From Comamonas sp. lk (GTDB lineage: Bacteria > Pseudomonadota > Gammaproteobacteria > Burkholderiales > Burkholderiaceae_C), in NCBI GenBank assembly GCA_945861345.1, contig CAMATX010000001.1, positions 62,001 to 126,000 of the forward strand: a DNA stretch of 64,000 nucleotides. Direction: 5' to 3'. Below, piece after piece: positions 9,123 to 17,030 of this stretch. Under the pieces are notes generated by a model. It made no database searches. It saw nothing but the letters and a program-made list of their open reading frames with translations, and was not told where the DNA came from. The stretch's first letter is position 1; each line of letters begins with the position of its first letter. The position numbers and the translations under genes are program-made.

Positions 9123-9157
9123 ATTGCGACGGGCTGGGGGGGGTGGGAAGCGGCGGG

Positions 9158-9811
9158 CTAGTCGCGCGGCAAGTCGTCCAGGAGCTGATGCTCCATGGCG
9201 TAGCGCACCAGGTCCACCTGGGTGCTCATCTGCATTTTGTGCAGGATGTTGGACTTATGGGCGCTCACCGTCTTGATGCTCAGCGAGAGCTCCTGGGCGA
9301 TGGCGGTCAGGCTGGTGCCGCGCACGATGCGGCTGAACACCTCAAACTCGCGGTCGCTCAGGCTGGCGTGGGGCAGCCCAAGGCCTTGCGGTGCCACGTC
9401 CATGGCCAGCAGTTCGGCCGCTTTGGGGCTGATGTAGCGCCCCCCGCCCACCAGCTTGCGCAAAGCAGGCAGCAGCAAGTCCATATCGCCTTCTTTGGAC
9501 AAATAGCCCGAGGCCCCGGCGCGCAGCGCGCGCACCGCGTACTGCTCTTCTTGGTGCATGCTGAAAATCAGTATCGGCAGCCGCGCACGCTCCTGGCGAA
9601 TCAGCTTAATCAGCTCCAGGCCATTGCGTCCGGGCATGGAGATATCCAAGATCACCACGTCCCAGTTGCGCTCGCGCACGGCGGCTAAGGCGGCGTTGCC
9701 ATTGGATGCCTCGCCGGCCACCACGAAATCGCTGGTGTCGGCCAAGATATTGCGCAATCCGTCGCGGATGATGGCGTGGTCATCGGCGACCAAGACTTCC
9801 CAGGCACTCAT
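9158..9811 (-). CDS. LuxR/NarL-family two-component response regulator
   Basis: 217 aa. The receiver domain (residues 1-120) has the acidic pair D10/D11, phospho-acceptor D56 in VVILDISMPG, and the switch/lysine region ending LSKEG. A C-terminal LuxR helix-turn-helix starts near residue 147 (LSDREFEVF, then TVSAHKSNIL). The ATG at 9811 overlaps the sensor kinase stop (ATGA), so the two are translationally coupled. The natural inference is that it controls the cytochrome genes immediately downstream. Confidence 0.94.
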   Translation of the reverse strand: MSAWEVLVADDHAIIRDGLRNILADTSDFVVAGEASNGNAALAAVRERNWDVVILDISMPGRNGLELIKLIRQERARLPILIFSMHQEEQYAVRALRAGASGYLSKEGDMDLLLPALRKLVGGGRYISPKAAELLAMDVAPQGLGLPHASLSDREFEVFSRIVRGTSLTAIAQELSLSIKTVSAHKSNILHKMQMSTQVDLVRYAMEHQLLDDLPRD

Positions 9812-11859
9812 GCGTCTTGCTCCTTGGCGCGGTCTAGCTGGCGCAGGGTCGGCAACTGCGCCAGCGCGATGCGCACCTCCACGCAACAACCCTCGCCTGG
9901 CGCGCTGATCACGCGCAAACGGGCGCCAGCGGCGTGGGCGCGCTCGCGCATGCTCGAGAGGCCCATGCCGGCGTGGCCGCTGGTGCTGGCGATACCCACG
10001 CCATCGTCGCGCACGCGCAGCACCAAATCCTCGGCCTCGCAAACCAGCTCCACCCACAGGTTTTTGGCCCCTGCGTGGCGCACCACATTGTTCAAGGCCT
10101 CCTGCACGATCCGAAACAAAGCGGTGGCCAGGGCCGCATCGTGCACCCGGTCCTGGGCAGGCAAGTGGATCGCCAACTGCAAGCCGCTGTGCTTGGCAAA
10201 TTCACGGATTTGCCAGGTCACCGCGTCGCCAAACCCGAGCTCGTCCAGAATCTGCGGGCGCAACTCCGAGGAGATGCGCCGCACCGAGGTGATGGCCGTG
10301 TCGAGCATACGGCGCATGCCCTCGACGCTGTCGGCATCTGCGCCGCGCCCCTCTTTGATGCGGTTACCCAGCCAGGCCAAGCTGAGTTTGAGGCCCGTCA
10401 TTTGCTGGCCCAGGTCGTCATGCAACTCACGCGCGATGCGGGCGCGCTCCTCTTCACGCACGCTTTGCTGGGCCGCGTACAGGGCACGCAGCTCCTGGTT
10501 CATCGCGGTGAGCTCGTTGCGCGCACGCCGCTGGGCCGTCACATCGCGTAACACCGCCGTCATTTGCAACTGGCCGCCGATATCGGTCTTGGAAATGGAG
10601 GACTCGATCGGGAACTCGCTGCCGTCGCGTCGGCGCCCATAAATTTCCAGCTGCGCGGCCATGGTGCGCGGGCCTTCGGTGGTTTGGGCAAAAGCGCCCA
10701 TCTGCTGGTCGTGGCGCAGGCGTGAGCGCTCGGGCAACAAGATCGTCAGCGACTGGCCAAGCGCCTCCTGTGCGCTGTAGCCAAACATGGCCTGGGCAGC
10801 TGGATTAAAAATTTGAATGCGCATGGCCGTATCGACCGCCACGATGGCGTCTTTCACCGATTCGACGGTGTGCTGGTAGCGCGTGCGGGCCTCCAGCAGC
10901 GCCGTCTCCAGCAGCTCTTTGCGCCGGAGCTTTTGGCTCAGGAAAGAGGCCACAAACACGGTAAAGAGGCACAGCACAAGCACCGCCAAAGCAATGGGCA
11001 CCGCAATTTCGCGCCAGGCGGCCAGACTTTGGCTCTCGTCATCGGTCACGCTGATGAGCAAGTCAAAGTCAGCCACGCGCCCCAGCGCGAACTGGTGGTG
11101 CGAATCGTCGCCGCTGCGGTGGGTCAGCGAGCGCACGCCCTGCTCTAGCGTGGGCAGCGTATGGCCTTGCAGCTCCAGGGCCGGCGCGCCCAGATCGTTT
11201 TCGCGATGGGGGTAGCTCGCCATCAAGGTGCCGTCCCCCTGGTACAGGGCGATCGGGCGCAGGTAGTCCAGGCGTGCCTGCATGAACAAGGCCTCGATGC
11301 GCGAGGCATCGATGTCGGCCACCACCACCCCGCGAAAACTGCCGTCGGCTTGGTCGATGCGCCGGGCCAGGCGCACCAGCCACAAGCGGGAGCGCACCTC
11401 GCGGCGCGGCTTGTCCAGGAAAAAACCTTCGCGCTTTTGGCCGGAAAACGCTTTGAAAAAAGCCTGCGCTGACACATCGCGCTCGGCGGCTGGCACCTGG
11501 ACCGAGGCGTTGACCACGCGGCCTTTGGCATCGACCAAACTGAGCGCGTGCAACTGGCGCATGCCCGAGACGCGGGTAGCCAAGAGCAACTGCGTCATGT
11601 CGCTGTCCAGCGCAATCGTGCTGCCAAAGCCGCTACCCAGGCGCTCTTGTACGCCCTGGAGCACTTTGTCGGCGCCCTGCATCGATTGGCGCGTCTCCTC
11701 AAGAAACATGGTGGCCAGACTGACGGTTTCGGCGCGCGCATGGGCCAGTTCGCGCTCGCGCAAAGACCAGAGCAACAAGCTGCTGGTCAGCAATGCGCCC
11801 ACCATGGTGGCTGCAGCCAGCAAGCCTACGGCCTGCGAGGTACGAAGTTGCAAGCGCAT
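9808..11859 (-). CDS. Membrane sensor histidine kinase with periplasmic sensor, PAS and HisKA_3/HATPase domains
   Basis: 683 aa. Transmembrane helix 1 is at about residues 9-32, a periplasmic sensor region of dCache type at about 33-283, helix 2 at about 284-308, and a PAS domain at about 325-440. A HisKA_3 dimerisation region follows with phospho-accepting H480 in RIARELHDDLGQQ, then a HATPase_c domain with the N-box region IVQEALNNVVRHA and G-boxes DDGVG and GMGL. This is NarX/DegS-like architecture. ATG 11859 was chosen because it precedes helix 1; the long upstream frame is antisense-like sequence. The ligand is unknown; the gene order points to control of extracellular or periplasmic electron transfer. 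Confidence 0.93.
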   Translation of the reverse strand: MRLQLRTSQAVGLLAAATMVGALLTSSLLLWSLRERELAHARAETVSLATMFLEETRQSMQGADKVLQGVQERLGSGFGSTIALDSDMTQLLLATRVSGMRQLHALSLVDAKGRVVNASVQVPAAERDVSAQAFFKAFSGQKREGFFLDKPRREVRSRLWLVRLARRIDQADGSFRGVVVADIDASRIEALFMQARLDYLRPIALYQGDGTLMASYPHRENDLGAPALELQGHTLPTLEQGVRSLTHRSGDDSHHQFALGRVADFDLLISVTDDESQSLAAWREIAVPIALAVLVLCLFTVFVASFLSQKLRRKELLETALLEARTRYQHTVESVKDAIVAVDTAMRIQIFNPAAQAMFGYSAQEALGQSLTILLPERSRLRHDQQMGAFAQTTEGPRTMAAQLEIYGRRRDGSEFPIESSISKTDIGGQLQMTAVLRDVTAQRRARNELTAMNQELRALYAAQQSVREEERARIARELHDDLGQQMTGLKLSLAWLGNRIKEGRGADADSVEGMRRMLDTAITSVRRISSELRPQILDELGFGDAVTWQIREFAKHSGLQLAIHLPAQDRVHDAALATALFRIVQEALNNVVRHAGAKNLWVELVCEAEDLVLRVRDDGVGIASTSGHAGMGLSSMRERAHAAGARLRVISAPGEGCCVEVRIALAQLPTLRQLDRAKEQDA

Positions 11860-11930
11860 CAAATGGCCCAAGGAAAAAAGAATGACCCGCCCATCATGCA
11901 GGCCGGTAAGACCACTGTAGCAGAAGGGGT

Positions 11931-12848
11931 TTAGACGGCGAACACCGGCTCGACCGTGACCTGCACCTGCAGGCTGTGCGCCTCGCCGCCCTGCAACACG
12001 CCGCGCAAGGGCGAGACATCGGCAAAGTCGCGGCCCACCGCCAGGCGCACGTAGTCGGGGCCGGGCGTGCCCCAGCCGTGGCGGCAGTTGGTCGGGTCCA
12101 GCTCCAGCCAATGGCCCTGGCCGCCCGCTAGCAGCGGCGGCACATACAACGCCACCCAGGCGTGCGAGGCGTCCGCGCCCTGCAAGCGCGCCTGGCCGGG
12201 TGGCGGCTCGCTGAGCATATAGCCGCTCACATAGCGCGCCGGCAAACCCAGGCTGCGCAGGCAGGACAAAAGCAGGTGCGCAAAGTCCTGGCACACGCCC
12301 CGGCGCTGGGCCAGCACCTGGGTCACAGGGGTGTAAATGTCCGTGCTTTGGGCCTCGTAGGCAAAGTCGCGGTGCATGCGCTGCATCAGGTCGATGGCTG
12401 CCCCGTCCAAGGCCCGACCGGCGGTAAAGCTAGGGCGGGCGTAGTCGGCGCAATCGGCTTGCAGCGGCACATGGTGCGAGGCAAATACGAAGGCGCAAGC
12501 CGCGTCACCAGGCCGGTCGGCGCGGTACTGGGCGTAGCCGCGCGCACCCTCCCAGGGCTGATCGGCCTGGGGCGAGGCGTCTTGCGCGCTGGCCTGGCGG
12601 GTGTGCACCTCGCTGTGGGCGCTGACCGACAAGCTGTGGTGCAGCGCGTCCATGGCCCAGTAAGCGCAGTGGTTGCCAAAGGCGTCCAGGTGGCTGTGCA
12701 CAGCGGCCTGCAGCGGTCCGATGTCCAGGCGGTGCGCCGTGCAACGCTGCCAGGGCGTATCGGGCGGCTGCAAATGCGCGATGTGCTGCGCCGCACTCAC
12801 CCCGGCGGCGTAGTGGTAATCGGTCTGGTGGTGTATGCGCAGATGCAT
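11931..12848 (-). CDS. Bacterial transglutaminase-like cysteine protease family protein
   Basis: 305 aa cytoplasmic protein. The N-terminal beta domain (about residues 1-85) is typical of transglutaminase-like proteins of this class. The catalytic triad is visible as C186 (RRGVCQDFAH), H229 (ADASHAWV) and D251 (WLELDPTN). The ATG at 12848 abuts the stop of the upstream ATP-grasp/alpha-E gene. These families co-occur widely in bacteria and have been proposed to make and modify small peptides or tags. The function is not established, so the name here is only the fold family. Confidence 0.9.
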   Translation of the reverse strand: MHLRIHHQTDYHYAAGVSAAQHIAHLQPPDTPWQRCTAHRLDIGPLQAAVHSHLDAFGNHCAYWAMDALHHSLSVSAHSEVHTRQASAQDASPQADQPWEGARGYAQYRADRPGDAACAFVFASHHVPLQADCADYARPSFTAGRALDGAAIDLMQRMHRDFAYEAQSTDIYTPVTQVLAQRRGVCQDFAHLLLSCLRSLGLPARYVSGYMLSEPPPGQARLQGADASHAWVALYVPPLLAGGQGHWLELDPTNCRHGWGTPGPDYVRLAVGRDFADVSPLRGVLQGGEAHSLQVQVTVEPVFAV

Positions 12849-14866
12849 CAGGCCCCCACGCTTTGTGAGGCGTTGCCACGGTGGGCAAAGAACAGGCTGT
12901 TGAGCGCATCCGAGGTGGCCCGTGCGGCCATGCGGCATTCCTGCAGCAGCGCACTGAGCTGCGGCGCGTCTTGTGCGCCCAACCACGGCGCTTGGACGGG
13001 AGGGTGTGGCAGTTGCGGCAGGCGCGCGGCCAGCTCGGCGGTGCGGCCTTGCGCCAGATCGCCCATGTCGCGCAAGCATGCACGCAAGGCGTGCAGCACA
13101 CAGGCCAAGGCGCGCGGGTTGTCCGGATCACTCAGCACCAACGCCAGCAGCGCATCGAGCGTGCGGCTTGGCGGGTACTGCGCATCAAAGCGGATGGTGC
13201 TGTCAAACAAGGCCAGCACCGCATCAAAACCGGCCTGGGCCGAGAGGCTGCCGGTGTGCAGCGCCTGCGCCAGCGCGCCGGCCAGAAAATCCAGGCGCTC
13301 GATATACCGCCCGATGGAGAGCAGGCGCCAGCCGTCATCGCGCGCCATGCGCTCGGATTGTGCGCCGGTGAGTGCCGCCAGCAGGCCACTAATGTGGACC
13401 AGCACGCGCTGGGCCTGCACCGGGTCGTGCAAGGTCTCGGCCTGGGGCAGGCGCAGGCTTTCTTGCGCCTGCATCACCCAGCCCCAGTGCTCGGGCGACA
13501 TGCGCTCGCGCACCCGCGAGGCGGCCAGCACCAAGGCCTGCATATTAAAAGCCACGCCAGTGCAATGGCGCGTATCCCAAACTCCCGCCACCAAGGAGCG
13601 CTCGAACATGCGGCGCGCTTGCTGCGCTGGCGGTACGCCCGGCGCCACCAGGCCGTGCTGCAGCGCTAAAGCGCTCAGCCAGGCTAGCAAGGGCTGGCAG
13701 CTTTGGTCCTCGCCGCCCAGGGCATCCAGGGCTACGCGGCTCAGGCGCACGGTGTTTTCGGTGCGCTCGGTATAGCGGCCTAGCCAAAACAAATTTTCTG
13801 CGGCACGGCTGGTGACGATGGGCGTGCGCGCGGCCGCTGTGCCAGCGGCGCCAGGCGCACCCATGGCCGCAGGTGCATCGGCGGGTACTGCGGGGAACAC
13901 CGTCCAAGCACCAGCCTCGTCGGCCAGCGCAAAGACGCGCCATTGCACCGAAGGCGTCTCGAAGCTGCCGCCAACAACCGGCCCGCCACTGCCATCGCCA
14001 GACCACCCCTCGGGCAGGGTCGCAAGTTGTAGCGCCTGGCCAAGCACCTGGCGCGCCAGCGCTGGCATCAAGGCCAGTAAAGCGCTGGACTCCAAAAAAC
14101 CGGAACCCGGCGCATTGGCCAAGAGCACATGGCCACGGCGCAGCACCTGCACAAGGCCGGGCACGCCTAGCGTCGAGTCGGCACGCAGCTCCAGCGGGTC
14201 GAGCCAGGCGTCATCCACCCACTTGATTAAGGCGTGCACGCGCTGCAGGCCTTGCAGGGTTTGGAGGTACAGCATTTCGTCGCGCACCAGCAAGTCGCTG
14301 CCCTGGGCCAGGCTCAGGCCCAGGTAACGGGCCAGGTAAGCGTGCTCCGCATAGGATTCGTTGTACGGGCCTGGCGTGAGCAAGGCAATGTGCGCCTGGC
14401 CGCCGCCCGGCGCGCGCGCGCTGATGCCGCGCAGCAGGCTTTGGTAGGCCTTGGCCACTTGCTGCAGACCGATGGCGGCATGGGCATCGGACCAGCGGGA
14501 CGCGACCAGACCCGAGGGCGCTTGCGTGTGCAGCGCGCGCAGCGCCCAGCTGCCCTCGGGGCCGCGCACCAAATCCAAGGCGGCCACATGCAGGCGGCGC
14601 CCACCCACCGGTTCGACGCCTTGCAGGGCGTGCAGGTAGCCGGGATGGCCCTGCACCAAGGCAGCGGGTAGCAGGCCGCTGCGCAGCAAGGTTTTGGGGC
14701 CATAGACATCGGCCATGGTGTACTCGAGCAGGCGCATGCACTGCTGCACGCCGCCCTCGATCTGGCGCCAAAGCAGGGCGTCGGCCATCGGCGCGAACAC
14801 CTCGGGCGCACTGTGCGCCAGCGTTGCGGCACGGGGCAGGGCGGGCAAGGGGCTCAGGGGTTCCAT
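12848..14866 (-). CDS. Circularly permuted ATP-grasp (apparently shortened) fused to alpha-E domain protein
   Basis: 672 aa. Residues 1-345 resemble the circularly permuted ATP-grasp type 2 family (motifs RLLEYTMADVYGP, LLTPGPYNESYAEHAYLARYLG, DPLELRADSTLGVPGL). Residues from about 352 on form an alpha-E (DUF403) domain starting TSRAAENLFWLGRYTERTENTV. Fused family members I know of are around 800 aa or more. Here the ATP-grasp part seems to lack a large stretch before the junction and is replaced by a short Ala/Pro-rich linker. It may therefore be catalytically weakened (inference). It is co-transcribed with the transglutaminase, whose start overlaps its stop. The second of two adjacent ATGs is taken as start. 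Confidence 0.85.
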   Translation of the reverse strand: MEPLSPLPALPRAATLAHSAPEVFAPMADALLWRQIEGGVQQCMRLLEYTMADVYGPKTLLRSGLLPAALVQGHPGYLHALQGVEPVGGRRLHVAALDLVRGPEGSWALRALHTQAPSGLVASRWSDAHAAIGLQQVAKAYQSLLRGISARAPGGGQAHIALLTPGPYNESYAEHAYLARYLGLSLAQGSDLLVRDEMLYLQTLQGLQRVHALIKWVDDAWLDPLELRADSTLGVPGLVQVLRRGHVLLANAPGSGFLESSALLALMPALARQVLGQALQLATLPEGWSGDGSGGPVVGGSFETPSVQWRVFALADEAGAWTVFPAVPADAPAAMGAPGAAGTAAARTPIVTSRAAENLFWLGRYTERTENTVRLSRVALDALGGEDQSCQPLLAWLSALALQHGLVAPGVPPAQQARRMFERSLVAGVWDTRHCTGVAFNMQALVLAASRVRERMSPEHWGWVMQAQESLRLPQAETLHDPVQAQRVLVHISGLLAALTGAQSERMARDDGWRLLSIGRYIERLDFLAGALAQALHTGSLSAQAGFDAVLALFDSTIRFDAQYPPSRTLDALLALVLSDPDNPRALACVLHALRACLRDMGDLAQGRTAELAARLPQLPHPPVQAPWLGAQDAPQLSALLQECRMAARATSDALNSLFFAHRGNASQSVGA

Positions 14867-14917
14867 CAAGCAAGTATCGCCGCTGCGCTCGGGCTTTGCA
14901 GCTTGGCCACCCAGCCC

Positions 14918-16912
14918 CTAAGGCCGCCCCACGGCTTTGGCTGTAAACACCGCTTGCATCAAGCCCCGCTCATCTTTAGCCTGCGGAAAGTATTTTTTCT
15001 CTACCGAAACCTCCACCTCGGGGGCCGATGCGCCCATGGCTTGCACGGCGGCCAGTGCAGCGGCGCTGGCACCCTGCTCGGCCGCTTGCAGTGCGTGGGC
15101 CGCCAGGCCAAAGCTTTGGCTCAGGCCCGCGCCCATCACCCGAAACACGCCGCTGCCGTCGCCATGCACCTCCACCTGCACAGTGGCGGCCACCACGCCG
15201 GTGGCCGCGCCCACGGCATTGGCCACATCGCCATGCGGCGGGAAAACCACCTCGCAGTCCAGGCGGCGCGCCAGTTCGCCATAGAAAACCTTGACCGGGC
15301 CGCCCACCGCCACCACCGGCACGGCCGGCTTGATGCTGATGCGCGCCAGCCCCAGCGTGGCCTCACCGCTGCACACCGCCTGGCTGATGCGGTCATCGGG
15401 CAGGCTAAAGCCCAGGGCGGTGTCCAAAATGGCGCGCGCGCTCAGGCGCACGGTTTCGCTCCAGACATCGCGGGCGTACTGCTCGGTGCGCTCGGGGGTG
15501 GGGAACTTCATCTCGCGCAGGCGGCAGCCCAGCTGCGCGGCCATCACGGCGCCTTCGCGCGACCAGTTGTCTTGGAGGCCCAGCACATGGCCGGCGTCCG
15601 AGGGGGTAAAACCGGCCACCTGGATCAAGCCCTTGCGCTGCAAGCTGTGAATGGCGCGCGTGGCGTTCATGGTGGTGGCCAGGGTGCGCAGCGGCGTGGG
15701 CTCGGGGCGCACCTGGGCGAGCAGCTCGCTCTCGCGCGCCGACAGTTCGTCCGAGAGGCGCGGCCCCTTGGCACCAAAAGGCAGCAGCACAAAGCGCCCT
15801 TGCATCGAGTTGCCGCCCTCCACATCGGCCAGGTCGGCTTGCAGCAGGTCCAGGGTTTGCGGGTAGCGCGCCGCCAGCAAAGACACGGGCACGATGCGCT
15901 GGGGCCGCACCTCGAGCCTGCCGTTGGCGGCCAGCAGCACCTCGCTGTCGCCGCCCAGGCCGATGGTGCGCACATCGATGGCGCGCACCATGGTGCGCCA
16001 GCCGCCGACCTCGGCGCCTTCCAGGTTAACCCGGGGCAGCCCGTCGATCAGCGCGCCCACGTCGGTCGTGGTGCCGCCCATGTCCGACAGGATGAAGTTG
16101 TCCAGCCCGCTGAGCCAGCGCGCACCCACCAGGCTGGCGGCCGGGCCCGAGAGCACGGTCTCGATAGGCCGCTTGGCCACACTGTGCGCCAGCGCCAGCG
16201 TGCCGTCGCCCTTGACGATCATCAGCGGGCAGGCGATGTGCAATCGCGCCATGGCCGACTGCACCGCCTCGATCAGGTGCGTAACGCGCGAGATCAGGCG
16301 CGCGTTGAGCGTGGCTGTCAGTGCGCGGCGCGGCGCGTCCAGGCTGGAGGACAGTTCGGTCGACAGGGTGACGGGCTTGCCGGTTTTCTCGACGATGCGG
16401 CTGCGCACCAGTTGCTCGTGCGCCGGGTTGCGCACCGCAAAAGCGGCGGCCACCGCAAAGGCGTCGACGTGCGGCGCCATCTGCTCGATGGCCTCGTCCA
16501 GGGCGTCCAGGTCCAGCGCCTGGGCTTGCTCGCCATTGTGGTCGTGGCCGCCGGCAATGCGCGCCAGCGCCATACCAGGAAAGGCTTTGGCGATGCCGGT
16601 GCGCTCGGCCATGCTGGCGTCAAAGCCCACCAGCAGCACGCCGACGGCGCTGCCGTGGCCCTCGACCACGGCATTGGTGGCCAGCGTGGTGGAGACCGAC
16701 ACCAGCGCTATGTCTTGCGGGTGCAGGCCCTGGGGCAAGCCAGCCATGGCGCGGGTGATGGCGTCGGCCACGCCGATGGACAAATCGCCCTTGGTGGTGA
16801 TGGACTTGGCCGTGGCAATCACCCGTTGGCCGGCCGCCTCAATGATGGCGGCGTCGGTGTAGGTGCCGCCAGTGTCGACGCCGATGAGGTACTGGGGGGG
16901 AGCTGGATTCAT
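14918..16912 (-). CDS. Hydantoinase/oxoprolinase family protein, HyuA-type
   Basis: 664 aa. The N-terminal actin-like ATPase fold begins IGVDTGGTYTDA (residues 9-20). A central phosphate-2-like loop SDMGGTTTDVGAL and the glycine-rich GLGGDSEV follow. This matches the A-subunit superfamily of ATP-dependent hydantoinases, 5-oxoprolinase and acetone carboxylase. No B subunit (HyuB) is adjacent. The upstream neighbour is a divergently transcribed CocE/NonD hydrolase 118 bp away and the downstream gene is the ATP-grasp/alpha-E protein, 51 bp on. The substrate is not predictable. ATG 16912 was chosen because the Rossmann-like start follows directly. Confidence 0.88.
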   Translation of the reverse strand: MNPAPPQYLIGVDTGGTYTDAAIIEAAGQRVIATAKSITTKGDLSIGVADAITRAMAGLPQGLHPQDIALVSVSTTLATNAVVEGHGSAVGVLLVGFDASMAERTGIAKAFPGMALARIAGGHDHNGEQAQALDLDALDEAIEQMAPHVDAFAVAAAFAVRNPAHEQLVRSRIVEKTGKPVTLSTELSSSLDAPRRALTATLNARLISRVTHLIEAVQSAMARLHIACPLMIVKGDGTLALAHSVAKRPIETVLSGPAASLVGARWLSGLDNFILSDMGGTTTDVGALIDGLPRVNLEGAEVGGWRTMVRAIDVRTIGLGGDSEVLLAANGRLEVRPQRIVPVSLLAARYPQTLDLLQADLADVEGGNSMQGRFVLLPFGAKGPRLSDELSARESELLAQVRPEPTPLRTLATTMNATRAIHSLQRKGLIQVAGFTPSDAGHVLGLQDNWSREGAVMAAQLGCRLREMKFPTPERTEQYARDVWSETVRLSARAILDTALGFSLPDDRISQAVCSGEATLGLARISIKPAVPVVAVGGPVKVFYGELARRLDCEVVFPPHGDVANAVGAATGVVAATVQVEVHGDGSGVFRVMGAGLSQSFGLAAHALQAAEQGASAAALAAVQAMGASAPEVEVSVEKKYFPQAKDERGLMQAVFTAKAVGRP

Positions 16913-17030
16913 GAAGAGACGGTGGCCGCGCAGCGCAAAGCCCGTATTGTGACGAGGCGGCCCCGTCCGCCCGGCGCACATGGTTTTCCCGGTTTGACAG
17001 CCCCTGCCAGCCCGGCTAAGGTCTGCGCCC

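Noticed and set aside
12162..13775. A 537-codon plus-strand frame opposite the transglutaminase and ATP-grasp/alpha-E genes.
   Set aside because: Low-complexity Ala/Arg/Ser composition and exact overlap with two well-supported minus-strand genes.
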